From Ruegeria sp. SCSIO 43209 (GTDB lineage Bacteria > Pseudomonadota > Alphaproteobacteria > Rhodobacterales > Rhodobacteraceae): a stretch of 64,000 bases of DNA. The notes beneath the pieces were generated by a model, which was not told the origin of the DNA, did not search any database, and was given only the letters and a program-made list of their open reading frames with translations. The position numbers were made by a program, and so were the translations under genes. The stretch covers positions 1,327,001 to 1,391,000 of the forward strand of contig NZ_CP065359.1 of assembly GCF_019904295.1 (NCBI RefSeq), read 5' to 3'. Positions 35,667 to 45,196 of this stretch are shown one piece after another (within the stretch, counting starts at the first letter, position 1; every line of letters starts with the position of its first letter).

Positions 35667-36308
35667 ATGGCGGATCGCCGCGGTCTATTAATCATACTGT
35701 CCTCGCCTTCGGGCGCAGGTAAATCCACTCTGGCCCGCCGTTTGATGCAATGGGATGTCGGTTTGGAATTCTCGATCTCGGCCACCACCCGTGCTCCGCG
35801 CCCGGGTGAGGAGCATGGCCGGGAGTATTACTTCCTATCCGAGGACGAGTTCAAACAGCAGGTGGCGGATGGGCAGATGCTGGAACACGCGCATGTGTTC
35901 GGCAACTTCTACGGCTCTCCTGCTGGACCGGTCCGCGAGTCCATCACACAGGGGCGCGATGTGCTTTTTGATGTCGATTGGCAGGGAGAAGTGCAGATCC
36001 GCAATTCGGATCTGGGCAAGCATGCGTTGTCGATTTTCATCCTCCCGCCCTCGATCCGCGAGCTTCGGCGCAGGCTGGAAGGGCGTGGGCAGGACAGTGA
36101 GGATGTGATCGCCAAGCGCATGTTGAAAAGCTGGGATGAGATCAGCCATTGGGGCTACTACGACTATGTTCTGATCAACGATGATTTGGATACCACCGAG
36201 GAAAAGCTGAAGACCATCGTCAGCGCAGAACGCATGCGTCGCATCCAACAGCCCAGCCTGCAGAACCACATCCGCTCGTTGCAGACCGAGTTCGAGGGCT
36301 TGTCATGA
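35667..36308 (+). CDS. gmk: Guanylate kinase
   Basis: A 213-residue cytoplasmic enzyme that phosphorylates GMP to GDP with ATP. The P-loop [10 protein letters not shown] is at residues 11-20; the GMP-binding segment is [28 protein letters not shown], and [13 protein letters not shown] follows. The length is normal. It overlaps the carbonic-anhydrase-like gene by four bases. Confidence 0.97.
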   Translation: MADRRGLLIILSSPSGAGKSTLARRLMQWDVGLEFSISATTRAPRPGEEHGREYYFLSEDEFKQQVADGQMLEHAHVFGNFYGSPAGPVRESITQGRDVLFDVDWQGEVQIRNSDLGKHALSIFILPPSIRELRRRLEGRGQDSEDVIAKRMLKSWDEISHWGYYDYVLINDDLDTTEEKLKTIVSAERMRRIQQPSLQNHIRSLQTEFEGLS

Positions 36309-36826
36309 CCATCTATGCCTTGGGCGATCACTCGCCGCAAATTCACGAAGACACCTGGGTAGCCCCCGACGCCAACTTGATCGGCAAAGTAGTCCTGGAA
36401 CAAGGCGCTTCGGTCTGGTTCGGGTGCACCATCCGGGCCGATCACGAAGAAATCCGTGTGGGCGCAGGCAGCAATGTGCAGGAAAACTGCGTGATGCACA
36501 TCGATGCGGGTTATCCGCTGACCATTGGGAAGAACTGCACAATTGGTCACAAGGTCATGCTGCATGGTTGCACGATCGGAGACAATACGCTGATCGGTAT
36601 GGGGGCTATCGTTCTTAACGGAGCGAAGATCGGAAAGAACTGTCTGATCGGGGCGGGGGCGCTGATCACCGAAGGCAAAGAGGTTCCCGATAATTCGTTG
36701 GTTATGGGCTCGCCGGGCAAAGTTGTGCGGCGGCTTGATGAGGCGGCGGCCCAGAAACTAACGCTGAGTGCGCTGCACTATCAGGACAACATGCGCAAGT
36801 TTCGCCAAACATTGCGTCCGGTCTAA
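36305..36826 (+). CDS. Gamma-class carbonic anhydrase-like protein
   Basis: A 173-residue left-handed beta-helix protein of the YrdA/PaaY/CaiE type. The three zinc histidines of gamma carbonic anhydrases are present: H65 in CVMHID, H82 and H87 in IGHKVMLHG. Hexapeptide repeats run from about residue 20 to 125, then a C-terminal helix. Many of these proteins are weak carbonic anhydrases or thioesterases, so the reaction is not certain. It overlaps gmk by four bases and is six bases before phoR. Confidence 0.9.
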   Translation: MTIYALGDHSPQIHEDTWVAPDANLIGKVVLEQGASVWFGCTIRADHEEIRVGAGSNVQENCVMHIDAGYPLTIGKNCTIGHKVMLHGCTIGDNTLIGMGAIVLNGAKIGKNCLIGAGALITEGKEVPDNSLVMGSPGKVVRRLDEAAAQKLTLSALHYQDNMRKFRQTLRPV

Positions 36827-36832
36827 ACGCGC

Positions 36833-37864
36833 ATGACGGATACCCTGCTTGCCGAATTGGTTTCAGCCATTCCGATGCCCGCCGTGCTGGTTGGTTGGAC
36901 CGAGCGTATTGTCGCCGCAAATAGCGAGGCGCGGACGCTTTTGGGGCACGCAATCGAAGGCAGGCATTTTGCCACAATCCTGCGCCAGCCTCAGGTCATC
37001 GATGCCGTCGAACAATGCCTGCGCTCGAAGCAGCCCGGCAAAGCGCGGCATCTGTCCAATGATGGTGCTCAGGATACGACCTTTGAGGTGCAGTGCAGAT
37101 TCGTCGGCGGGACCGAGGCGGTATTGGCGGTATTTCAGGATATCACGCATCTGGAACAGGCCGGTCAGATGCGGCGCGATTTTGTGGCCAATGTCAGCCA
37201 TGAATTGCGCACGCCGCTAACGGCCTTGATGGGGTTTATCGAAACATTGCGAGGCCCCGCCCGCGACGACACCGCCGCCCGCGACCGCTTTCTTCAGATC
37301 ATGGCGGATGAGGCCAATCGGATGAACCGGCTTGTGGGGGATTTGCTGTCGCTCAATCGGGTGGAAAGTGAAGAACGGGTCAGACCTAAAGAGCCATTGG
37401 AACTGACAGGCCTGATTCAATCGACCTTAAACACTCTGCGACCGCTGGCGGATGATGCCAGTGTTGTTGTTTCGTTGGATGCCCCAAACGAGTCGATCGA
37501 GATGGTCGGAGACAGCGATCAGCTTCGCCAGGTGATAACCAATCTCGTTGAAAACGCGATCAAATACGGTGGCAGCGGTGGCAAGGTCGATGTGGTCGTA
37601 ACCCTGTCTGAGCGGGATACGGCGATGCGCGGTCCTGCGGTACGGATCAAGATCATTGATCAAGGGCCCGGTATTGATGCCAAACACCTGCCCAGGTTGA
37701 CCGAACGGTTCTACCGCGCAGACAGTCACCGCTCGCGCGAGTTGGGCGGAACCGGACTGGGGCTTGCAATCGTGAAGCATATCGTCAATCGCCATCGGGG
37801 CAGGTTGCGTGTGGAAAGTGAACCGGGGCAGGGAGCGACGTTTACGGTCATTCTACCACGCTAA
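36833..37864 (+). CDS. phoR: Phosphate-regulon sensor kinase PhoR, without membrane helices
   Basis: A 343-residue histidine kinase with a PAS-like N-terminus (residues 1-105), H-box NVSHELRTPL (phospho-His123), N-box NLVENAIKYGG, G1 IIDQGPGI and G2 GGTGLGLAIVKHIV. It phosphorylates PhoB when phosphate is low, on signal from PstSCAB-PhoU. E. coli PhoR has two N-terminal membrane segments; here none is visible, so it may be soluble or held at the membrane by PhoU/Pst contacts. It is upstream of the Pho box and pst operon, 181 bases from pstS. Confidence 0.92.
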   Translation: MTDTLLAELVSAIPMPAVLVGWTERIVAANSEARTLLGHAIEGRHFATILRQPQVIDAVEQCLRSKQPGKARHLSNDGAQDTTFEVQCRFVGGTEAVLAVFQDITHLEQAGQMRRDFVANVSHELRTPLTALMGFIETLRGPARDDTAARDRFLQIMADEANRMNRLVGDLLSLNRVESEERVRPKEPLELTGLIQSTLNTLRPLADDASVVVSLDAPNESIEMVGDSDQLRQVITNLVENAIKYGGSGGKVDVVVTLSERDTAMRGPAVRIKIIDQGPGIDAKHLPRLTERFYRADSHRSRELGGTGLGLAIVKHIVNRHRGRLRVESEPGQGATFTVILPR

Positions 37865-37934
37865 GGTCGTGCCAAACGCCGGCTTTACTGGGGTGACGCT
37901 TCGTCAAGTTAAGAATTTCTGAGAAATTCATGAG

Positions 37935-37967
37935 TTGTCATGAAACCGTTACATACCTGTCACAAAA
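37935..37967 (+). promoter_or_regulatory. Pho box with three heptamers, upstream of pstS
   Basis: Three heptamers at exact 11-base spacing, each followed by a four-base spacer: TTGTCAT-GAAA, CCGTTAC-ATAC, CTGTCAC-AAAA. This fits the PhoB site (CTGTCAT-A/T4 repeats). It lies 80-110 bases before the pstS start and should activate the pst operon in low phosphate. Confidence 0.88.
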
Positions 37968-38045
37968 GGCTTACGCAGGCGTCATAGTGCTGCGCTCAGA
38001 TCATCATGGGGATGATCAGTACCCATCCTTTTCAAGGAGACTGAA

Positions 38046-39086
38046 ATGTCCTTTGTAAAACTGTCGGCTTCTGCGCTGGCTATCGCTGCCGTCTCGGCAA
38101 CCACTGCTGCTGCGCGTGACAACGTTCAAGTTGCTGGCTCTTCCACCGTTCTGCCTTATGCGTCAATCGTTGCAGAACTGTTCGGTGAAAATACCGACTT
38201 CCCCACACCGGTTGTTGAATCAGGCGGCTCGTCCGCCGGTCTGAAACGCTTCTGCGAAGGCGTCGGTGAAAACACGATCGACGTTGCAAACGCATCGCGT
38301 GCCATCCGTGAAAAAGAGATTAAAGCATGCGCCGAAAACGGTGTGACCGACATCATGGAAGTCCGCATCGGTTATGACGGCATCGTATTTGCAAGCCAGC
38401 AGTCGGGTCCTGCCTTCACGGCGTTTGAGCCTGCGGATATTTACAATGCCATCGGATCGAAAGTGATGAAAGATGGCGCGCTGGTCGACAACAGCTTCAA
38501 CAGCTGGGCCGAGTTCAACGCTGACCTGCCGGATGTGGAAATCGCAATGTTCATCCCGGGCACCAAGCACGGCACCCGCGAAGTGTTCGAAGACAAAGTT
38601 CTGCTGGCGGGTTGTGAAGCGACGGGCGCGATGGAAGCCATGGTCGCGGGCGGCCTAAGCGAAGATGACGCCGAAGATGCATGCCTGGACGTGCGCACCG
38701 ACGGCAAATCGGTCGATATCGACGGTGACTACACCGAAACTCTGGCCCGCATCGACACCAACACCAATGGTATCGGCGTGTTTGGTCTGGCGTTCTACGA
38801 GAACAACACCGACAAGCTGAAAGTGGCTACGATGGGTGGTATCGCACCGTCGACCGAGAGCATCGCGTCGGGTGAATACCCCGTCTCGCGCCCGCTGTTT
38901 TTCTACGTCAAGAAAGCGCATATCGGCGTGATCCCCGGTCTGAAAGAATACGCCCAGTTCTTCACTCATGAAGAAATTGCTGGTCCCTCGGGCCCGCTGG
39001 CCAACTACGGTCTGGTTGCCGATCCTGAACTGGCAAAAACGCAGGACGCGATTGCCAACGAAGTAACCTTGGGTTCGGGCAGCTAA
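38046..39086 (+). CDS. pstS: Phosphate ABC transporter, binding protein PstS
   Basis: A 346-residue periplasmic protein with the signal peptide MSFVKLSASALAIAAVSATTAAA. Phosphate-binding segments are visible: AGSSTVLPYASIVAELF, ESGGSSAGLKRFCEG, DVANASRAIREKE and GTKHGTREVFEDK. It is a long PstS of the SphX-like kind common in marine bacteria, with cysteines (FCEGVG, KACAENG, AGCEATG, DACLD) that may pair. GGAG lies before the start. A terminator-like hairpin after the stop should keep its level above that of the membrane subunits. Confidence 0.95.
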   Translation: MSFVKLSASALAIAAVSATTAAARDNVQVAGSSTVLPYASIVAELFGENTDFPTPVVESGGSSAGLKRFCEGVGENTIDVANASRAIREKEIKACAENGVTDIMEVRIGYDGIVFASQQSGPAFTAFEPADIYNAIGSKVMKDGALVDNSFNSWAEFNADLPDVEIAMFIPGTKHGTREVFEDKVLLAGCEATGAMEAMVAGGLSEDDAEDACLDVRTDGKSVDIDGDYTETLARIDTNTNGIGVFGLAFYENNTDKLKVATMGGIAPSTESIASGEYPVSRPLFFYVKKAHIGVIPGLKEYAQFFTHEEIAGPSGPLANYGLVADPELAKTQDAIANEVTLGSGS

Positions 39087-39110
39087 TCCCTCACCCCGAT
39101 TGAATTGACT

Positions 39111-39143
39111 GGGGGCGGCGTTTTCTGTCGCCCCCAATTTTTC
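39111..39143 (+). terminator. Attenuating terminator between pstS and pstC
   Basis: The arms TGGGGGCG (39111-39118) and CGCCCCCA (39130-39137) are followed by ATTTTT. It lies 25 bases after pstS, in the middle of the pst operon, so partial read-through is expected. Confidence 0.8.
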
Positions 39144-39174
39144 CCTAATCCCGATCAAGACCTATGGGGGCGTC

Positions 39175-40647
39175 ATGCCAATTCTTTGGCTCATTCTGAT
39201 CGTGCTTGCGATCGCGGCAGTCGGATATGTTTTGGGGCGAATGCGCGCCTTGCAAAGTGCCGGAGGGGACAGCCGCAATCTGCATTCTCTTCCCTCGTTT
39301 TATGGCGCGAACGTCGCACTGAAAGTCATAGTTCCCGCCTTAGGTTTGTTGATCGTTTGGCTGCTGGTTCAGCCGCTCTACGTTAACTCTCAGGTCTCGG
39401 AGATGGTTCCCGAAACGGCGATCAAGGAAGGATCGTCGCGCAGTCTTGTTATGGCCGAGGTGCGTCGGACCGCAAATGGTCTGGACAGTGCCGTTGCCCA
39501 GGGACATCTCACCGAAACGCTCGCACAGGATGCGCGGGCGGATATTTCCGAGATGACCCAAAAGTTGAAGGACGCGGGTCAAGTCGTAACCTCGGACATC
39601 ACGCAGACGGTTTTGCATGCAGCTCAAGCCTATCGGGCGATAAATTCAACCGGTTACGCGATCATGTCCGTCGCTGTGATACTGGTCGCCTTGGCCGGTG
39701 CTGCGTTCAGTTGGTTCCAGACGCATTCTGAATATCGTGCCCGCAATGTGGTTGAGCAGGGAATTCGTGTGATGCTGCTGGCGGCTGCGTCGATTGCGAT
39801 CCTGACAACGGTCGGCATCGTCCTTTCGCTGGTTTTCAATACGTGGGAGTTCTTCAAGCTTTACCCGGCATCAGAGTTCTTTTTCGGTACTACCTGGGCG
39901 CCCAGTTTCTCGGGCCGTGGCGGGGCATCAGATCTGGGTATCATCCCCTTGCTGTGGGGCACGTTCTATATCTCGTTGGTGGCGTTGTTGGTGGCCGTGC
40001 CAATCGGTCTTTTCGCTGCGATTTATCTCAGTGAGTACGCTTCTTCGCGCGTGCGCTCGATCGCCAAACCGATGCTTGAGGTGCTGGCCGGTATCCCGAC
40101 CATCGTTTACGGCCTTTTTGCCCTGCTGACCGTTGGTCCGCTGTTGCTGAGCGTGTTCGGGGATGACGGATTGGGCTGGATGAAAGCCGGTACGGCCGTG
40201 ATGACCGCCGGTCTGGTCATGGGCATTATGCTGATCCCATTCGTTTCATCGCTTTCCGATGACATCATCAACGCAGTGCCGCAAGCGATGCGGGATGGCT
40301 CTTACGGTTTGGGGGCCACGCAGTCAGAGACCATCCGGCAGGTCGTTTTGCCCGCAGCCTTGCCCGGGATCGTGGGAGCGATCCTGCTGGCGGCATCGCG
40401 CGCCATCGGTGAGACCATGATCGTGGTTCTGGGGGCAGGGGCCGCTGCGCGTCTGGACCTGAACCCGTTCGAGGCCATGACCACCGTAACCGCCAAGATC
40501 GTCAGCCAGCTGACAGGCGACGCCGATTTCGCCTCGCCCGAGGCCCTCGTCGCCTTCGCGCTTGGCATGACGCTGTTCATCCTCACGCTGGGGCTGAACG
40601 TTTTCGCCCTTTATATCGTGCGCAAGTATCGGGAGCAGTACGAATGA
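39175..40647 (+). CDS. pstC: Phosphate ABC transporter permease PstC (long form)
   Basis: A 490-residue inner-membrane permease. The C-terminal ~300 residues are a normal PstC with the EAA-type loop DIINAVPQAMRDGSYGLGATQSETIRQVVLPAALPGIVGA. The first ~190 residues are an extension with helices (ILWLILIVLAIAAVGYVLG, LKVIVPALGLLIVWLLVQPLY) and a helical extracytoplasmic segment, seen in alphaproteobacterial PstC. It overlaps pstA by four bases. Confidence 0.95.
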   Translation: MPILWLILIVLAIAAVGYVLGRMRALQSAGGDSRNLHSLPSFYGANVALKVIVPALGLLIVWLLVQPLYVNSQVSEMVPETAIKEGSSRSLVMAEVRRTANGLDSAVAQGHLTETLAQDARADISEMTQKLKDAGQVVTSDITQTVLHAAQAYRAINSTGYAIMSVAVILVALAGAAFSWFQTHSEYRARNVVEQGIRVMLLAAASIAILTTVGIVLSLVFNTWEFFKLYPASEFFFGTTWAPSFSGRGGASDLGIIPLLWGTFYISLVALLVAVPIGLFAAIYLSEYASSRVRSIAKPMLEVLAGIPTIVYGLFALLTVGPLLLSVFGDDGLGWMKAGTAVMTAGLVMGIMLIPFVSSLSDDIINAVPQAMRDGSYGLGATQSETIRQVVLPAALPGIVGAILLAASRAIGETMIVVLGAGAAARLDLNPFEAMTTVTAKIVSQLTGDADFASPEALVAFALGMTLFILTLGLNVFALYIVRKYREQYE

Positions 40648-41960
40648 CCGACGCCAGCATGCAAAATACCTCGACCTCGCTGACTGCATCCGATGCCCGG
40701 ACCAAAAAACGCGCGGCTGCCGAAAAGCGTTTTCGCGCCTATGGGATCGTCGCCATCGCGACCGGACTGTTCTTTCTGATTGTGCTGTTTGCCTCAATCC
40801 TGTCGCAGGGCATCCCGGCCTTCCAGCGCACAGTTATCAGTTTAGAATTCACGCTGAGCGAAGCGCAGCGCGATGAAGCCGAAGGCACGATGTTCAAGAC
40901 AAAGGCCTACTCCAATCTGTTCATTGCGGAACTGAATGGACAACTGGCCGAAAGTGGCATCACCGTGGATTTCGATCAGGATGCCATCGAGCGTCTGTTG
41001 GGCAAAATCGGCGGTACGATCCGAACCTTCTATGCCGATAATCCTAGCAAGCTGGGTGAGCCGATCATGTTCGATCTGGCGGCTTCAAGCCGTGTGGATG
41101 GCTACTTCAAGGGTCGGGTGTCTCGCGACACACTGCAGGACAGCCGCTTCCTGCAACTCAGCGATCTGGATCTGGTGGACGCGCTGAAAGAAGCGGGGAT
41201 CATTAAACAGGCTTTCAACTGGCCGTTCATCACTGGTGCGGACTCGGGCGTGGATAACCCCGGTGGCGCGGGTATTGGTGCCTCGGTCGTCGGTTCGTTC
41301 TTCATGATGCTGGTGGTGCTGTGTCTATCGCTGCCCATTGGGGTCGCCGCCTCGATCTATCTGGAAGAATTCGCGCCTCAGAATAAATTCACCGACCTGA
41401 TTGAGGTGAATATCTCGAACCTGGCCGCCGTTCCGTCTATCGTGTTCGGTATCCTGGGTCTGGCCGTGTTCATCCAATTTATGCACCTGCCGCAATCGGC
41501 GCCGCTGGTGGGTGGTCTGGTGCTGACGCTGATGACCCTGCCGACAATCATCATCTCGACCCGAGCCTCGCTAAAGGCGGTTCCCCCGTCTATCCGCGAC
41601 GCGGCGTTGGGGGTAGGGGCCTCGAAGATGCAAGCCGTCTTCCACCACGTGCTGCCGTTGGCCGCGCCCGGTATCCTGACTGGTACCATTATTGGTCTGG
41701 CGCAGGCGCTGGGTGAAACTGCTCCGTTGCTGTTGATCGGCATGGTGGGCTTTGTCGCCCGAGGCTATCCCGATGGCTTTTTGGCGGGCTTCACCGAGCC
41801 GAACTCGGCCATGCCGGCACAGATCTACACCTGGGCCGCACGCGCCGATGTGGGTTTTTACGAGAAAGCCTGGGGTGGCATCATCATCCTTTTGATGTTC
41901 CTGCTGACCATGAATATCATCGCTATCATCCTGCGCCGCCGCTTTGAACGCCGCTGGTAG
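40644..41960 (+). CDS. pstA: Phosphate ABC transporter permease PstA (long form)
   Basis: A 438-residue inner-membrane permease. The family core starts near residue 210 (GIGASVVGSFFMMLVVLCLSLPIGVAASIYLEEFAPQNKFTDLIEVNISNLAAVPSIVFGILG), with the EAA loop AVPPSIRDAALGVGASKMQAVFHHVLPLAAPGILTG. The first 200 residues (one helix plus a periplasmic part) correspond to the extra N-terminal domain (DUF3333) of alphaproteobacterial PstA. It overlaps pstC by four bases and is 12 bases before pstB. Confidence 0.95.
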   Translation: MTDASMQNTSTSLTASDARTKKRAAAEKRFRAYGIVAIATGLFFLIVLFASILSQGIPAFQRTVISLEFTLSEAQRDEAEGTMFKTKAYSNLFIAELNGQLAESGITVDFDQDAIERLLGKIGGTIRTFYADNPSKLGEPIMFDLAASSRVDGYFKGRVSRDTLQDSRFLQLSDLDLVDALKEAGIIKQAFNWPFITGADSGVDNPGGAGIGASVVGSFFMMLVVLCLSLPIGVAASIYLEEFAPQNKFTDLIEVNISNLAAVPSIVFGILGLAVFIQFMHLPQSAPLVGGLVLTLMTLPTIIISTRASLKAVPPSIRDAALGVGASKMQAVFHHVLPLAAPGILTGTIIGLAQALGETAPLLLIGMVGFVARGYPDGFLAGFTEPNSAMPAQIYTWAARADVGFYEKAWGGIIILLMFLLTMNIIAIILRRRFERRW

Positions 41961-41972
41961 GAGGGGTTTAAA

Positions 41973-42770
41973 ATGAACGATATGACACGAGTGGAGAGAA
42001 CCGTGGACTCCAAAGACATCAAGATCAACGCCAAGCAGGTTCAGGTCTACTACGGTGAGACCCACGCCATCAAGGATGTGAGCGTCGATATCGAAGACAA
42101 GACTGTGACGGCTTTCATCGGACCCTCTGGCTGCGGCAAATCCACTTTCTTGCGCTGTCTGAACCGGATGAACGACACAATCGATATTTGCCGGGTGCAG
42201 GGTGATATCCTGCTAGACGGTGAAGACATTTACGACAAGCGCGTAGATCCGGTACAGTTGCGTGCCAAGGTCGGCATGGTTTTTCAAAAACCGAACCCGT
42301 TCCCCAAATCGATCTATGACAACGTGGCTTACGGTCCGCGTATCCACGGCCTTGCCAAGAATAAGGCAGAACTGGATGAAATCGTAGAGAAATCTCTGCG
42401 TCGTGGTGCGATCTGGGATGAGGTCAAGGACCGTCTGGATGCCCCCGGTACCGGCCTTTCTGGTGGTCAGCAACAGCGTCTTTGCATCGCGCGCGCCGTA
42501 GCCACCGAGCCTGAGGTGCTATTGATGGACGAACCCTGTTCGGCGCTCGACCCAATCGCAACCGCGCAGGTCGAGGAACTGATTGACGAACTGCGTTCAC
42601 GCTATTCAGTGGTGATCGTAACCCATTCGATGCAACAGGCCGCGCGGGTCAGTCAGAAGACAGCGTTTTTCCATCTGGGGAACTTGGTTGAGTTCGGCGA
42701 AACCGGGCAGATCTTCACCAACCCCGAAGATCCCCGAACCGAAAGTTACATCACCGGCCGGATTGGCTGA
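41973..42770 (+). CDS. pstB: Phosphate ABC transporter ATPase PstB
   Basis: A 265-residue ATPase with Walker [10 protein letters not shown] (50-58), signature LSGGQQQR and Walker [14 protein letters not shown]. It energises phosphate uptake through PstCA and takes part in PhoR signalling. AGGAGGGG six bases before the ATG is an unusually strong ribosome-binding site. Confidence 0.97.
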   Translation: MNDMTRVERTVDSKDIKINAKQVQVYYGETHAIKDVSVDIEDKTVTAFIGPSGCGKSTFLRCLNRMNDTIDICRVQGDILLDGEDIYDKRVDPVQLRAKVGMVFQKPNPFPKSIYDNVAYGPRIHGLAKNKAELDEIVEKSLRRGAIWDEVKDRLDAPGTGLSGGQQQRLCIARAVATEPEVLLMDEPCSALDPIATAQVEELIDELRSRYSVVIVTHSMQQAARVSQKTAFFHLGNLVEFGETGQIFTNPEDPRTESYITGRIG

Positions 42771-42786
42771 GCACAGGATAACTGCA

Positions 42787-43488
42787 ATGAGCGAACAACA
42801 TATTGCATCCGCGTTCGACCGCGACCTTGAGGCCATCCAAGCACACATCATGAAGATGGGTGGACTGGTCGAAGCCGCCATTATGGGCGCGGCCCGGTCG
42901 CTGGAGACCCGCGACGAAGAGCTGGCAAATGAAGTTCGTCAAGGCGACAAGGCCATCGACGCACTGGAAGAACTGATTGATGAAGAGACCGCGCGCCTGA
43001 TTGCCTTGCGTGCGCCGACGGCCAGCGATTTGCGGCTGGTGCTGTCCGTTCTGAAGGTTGCGACCAACCTTGAACGGATTGGAGATTACTCCAAGAACAT
43101 CGCCAAGCGAACGACCGTTCTGGTGAATGCCGGCGAAATCAACGGCAGTGCCGCCGCACTGCGCCGAATGGCGCGCGAGGTCGAGCGGATGCTGCGCGAC
43201 GCGCTGGATGCCTATATCCAGCGTGATGCTGAGCTGGCGCAGGACGTGATCGAGCGGGATCTGGAAGTGGACCAGATGTATAACGGCCTGTTTCGCGAGT
43301 TCCTGACCTTCATGGCGGAGGATCCGCGCAACATCTCATCGTGTATGCACCTGCATTTCATCGCAAAAAATATCGAACGCATGGGCGATCACGTCACCGC
43401 CATTGCCGAGCAGGTCGTCTATCTCGTCACCGGCGAGAGACCCAGCGAAGCGCGCCCCAAAGCCGACAACACGTCGCAAACGATCTAG
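42787..43488 (+). CDS. phoU: Phosphate signalling protein PhoU
   Basis: A 233-residue all-helical protein with two PhoU repeats, each with the metal-binding pattern (ALEELIDEETARLIALRAPTASDLRLVLSVLKVATNLERIGDYSKNIAKR, and EDPRNISSCMHLHFIAKNIERMGDHVTAIAEQV). It links the Pst transporter with PhoR and switches off the regulon when phosphate is high. The start is the ATG of MSEQHIASAFDRDLE; the longer in-frame start lies inside pstB. Confidence 0.96.
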   Translation: MSEQHIASAFDRDLEAIQAHIMKMGGLVEAAIMGAARSLETRDEELANEVRQGDKAIDALEELIDEETARLIALRAPTASDLRLVLSVLKVATNLERIGDYSKNIAKRTTVLVNAGEINGSAAALRRMAREVERMLRDALDAYIQRDAELAQDVIERDLEVDQMYNGLFREFLTFMAEDPRNISSCMHLHFIAKNIERMGDHVTAIAEQVVYLVTGERPSEARPKADNTSQTI

Positions 43489-43500
43489 GAGATCTCATTC

Positions 43501-44190
43501 ATGTCCGCTGATCAACCGACGGTACTGGTTGTTGAGGATGAGTTGGCCCAGAGAGAGGTGCTGGCCTATAATCTGGACGCCGAAGGGTTCCGGGTAATCC
43601 GTGCCGCTAATGGCGACGAAGCTTTGTTGCTGGTCGAAGAAGACCGCCCGGATATCATCGTTTTGGATTGGATGATGCCCAATCTGAGCGGTATCGAGGT
43701 TTGCCGCCGCTTGAAAACGCGGCCGGACACCCGATCAATTCCGATCATCATGCTGTCGGCGCGTTCAGAAGAGGTTGATAAAGTGCGCGGCCTTGAAACC
43801 GGTGCCGATGATTATGTGGTCAAGCCTTACTCGGTTGTCGAATTGATGGCACGTGTACGGACACAATTGCGCAGAGTCCGTCCAGCGACCGTGGGCATTC
43901 GGTTGGAGTTTGACGATATCATACTGGACTCTGAGACCCACAAGGTCAGCCGCGACAACAAGCTGTTAAAACTGGGCCCGACCGAGTTCCGGTTGCTGAG
44001 CACATTCATGGAAAAGCCCGGCCGGGTCTGGAGCCGCGAGCAGTTGCTTGACCGCGTATGGGGCCGCGATATCTACGTCGACACGCGTACTGTTGATGTT
44101 CATATCGGTCGTCTGCGCAAAGCGTTGACTCAACATGGCGGCGAAGATCCGGTGCGAACTGTGCGCGGGGCAGGGTACGCGCTCGGCTAA
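43501..44190 (+). CDS. phoB: Phosphate-regulon response regulator PhoB
   Basis: A 229-residue response regulator of the OmpR/PhoB class. The receiver acceptor is D56 in IIVLDWMMP; the conserved Thr/Ser and Lys follow (MLSARS, VVKPYSV). The C-terminal winged helix (LKLGPTEFRLLSTFMEKPGRVWSREQLLDRVWGRDIYVDTRTVDVHIGRLRKAL) binds Pho boxes such as the one before pstS. Last gene of the pst-pho operon; its stop overlaps the convergent LysR gene by four bases. Confidence 0.97.
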   Translation: MSADQPTVLVVEDELAQREVLAYNLDAEGFRVIRAANGDEALLLVEEDRPDIIVLDWMMPNLSGIEVCRRLKTRPDTRSIPIIMLSARSEEVDKVRGLETGADDYVVKPYSVVELMARVRTQLRRVRPATVGIRLEFDDIILDSETHKVSRDNKLLKLGPTEFRLLSTFMEKPGRVWSREQLLDRVWGRDIYVDTRTVDVHIGRLRKALTQHGGEDPVRTVRGAGYALG

Positions 44191-45098
44191 CGTGGCAGCG
44201 CTTCTTCGGTTTGGGCCTGAGAAGCAAGCCAGTGTCGAAACTCTCGCAATGATCCATCACCCGATTTTTCGCGCGGCCAAACCAGATAATATGCCCCCAT
44301 CGTCTCTATCGCGTCAGGGAAGGCTGCAACCAGCCTACCTGTCGCAAGGTCTTGTTCCACCAGATAGTTTGGCAACAAGGCAACACCCAGGCCGTGCAGC
44401 GCGGCCTGGTTGATGGTGTTGAACTGGTCGTGGACGGTGCCGGGCAGGGGATACGGGTGCGTGACACCCATCTGTTGAAACCAGTCCTGCCAGGCGCGCG
44501 GTCTTGTCTGGATATGCAGCAGCGGCAGTTTTAGCAGATCGCGGGGTGAGGTCGGAGTGCCTTTGGGTAAAAGCTCGGGTGCGCAGACGGGCAAAACCCG
44601 CTCGACACTTAATAGCAAGCGATCAGTTCCAGGCCAATCAGGTTCCCCAAAATGTAAAGCCGCATCAAAGGGTTCCGAAGCAAAACTAAACGGTCGCAAC
44701 CGCGTGGTCATGTTGATTGTGATATCCGGATGGCGGCGGGCGAAATCCGGCAGACGCGGTACCAGCCAGCGCATTCCGAATGTCGGCAGAATCGCCAGAT
44801 TCAATGTCCCACCGACAGGGGAAATGTGCAGTTTCAGCGCCGCCTGCGCGATCTGAGACAAGGCTGGCCGAATTTCTTGTACATAGTCTTGTCCAGCCTT
44901 TGTCAGTGACAATCGCTTGCGATCACGGCTGACCAATTCTGCGTCCAAATGCGCTTCAAGCGTCTGCAGTTGCCGACTGACCGCGCTCTGCGTCAGTGCC
45001 ATTTCATGCGCAACTGCCGAGGCTGATCCAAGGCGATCCAAAGCCTCAAGCGCGCGCAGCGCGGATATAGGCGGCAGGATAGGGCGCTTGGTGTCCAT
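44187..45098 (-). CDS. LysR-family regulator, probably of gcdH (GcdR/GcvA-like)
   Basis: A 303-residue LysR-type regulator: N-terminal HTH (SALRALEALDRLGSASAVAHEMALTQSAVSRQLQTLEAHL) and a C-terminal co-inducer domain (GGTLNLAILPTFGMRWLVPRLPDFARRHPDITINM) of the GcvA-like branch. It is divergent from the glutaryl-CoA dehydrogenase gene across 98 bases, the classic arrangement for a LysR regulator and its target, so control of glutarate/lysine breakdown is inferred. Confidence 0.88.
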   Translation of the reverse strand: MDTKRPILPPISALRALEALDRLGSASAVAHEMALTQSAVSRQLQTLEAHLDAELVSRDRKRLSLTKAGQDYVQEIRPALSQIAQAALKLHISPVGGTLNLAILPTFGMRWLVPRLPDFARRHPDITINMTTRLRPFSFASEPFDAALHFGEPDWPGTDRLLLSVERVLPVCAPELLPKGTPTSPRDLLKLPLLHIQTRPRAWQDWFQQMGVTHPYPLPGTVHDQFNTINQAALHGLGVALLPNYLVEQDLATGRLVAAFPDAIETMGAYYLVWPREKSGDGSLREFRHWLASQAQTEEALPR

Positions 45099-45196
45099 CT
45101 ATGCGTTTTGATCATGAAACAATGCAAATGTCTCGCTGTTTTTTGAATATTACTCAGATTATAGTTGCGCAAACCTAGTCAAGTCGGAGAAGCAAA

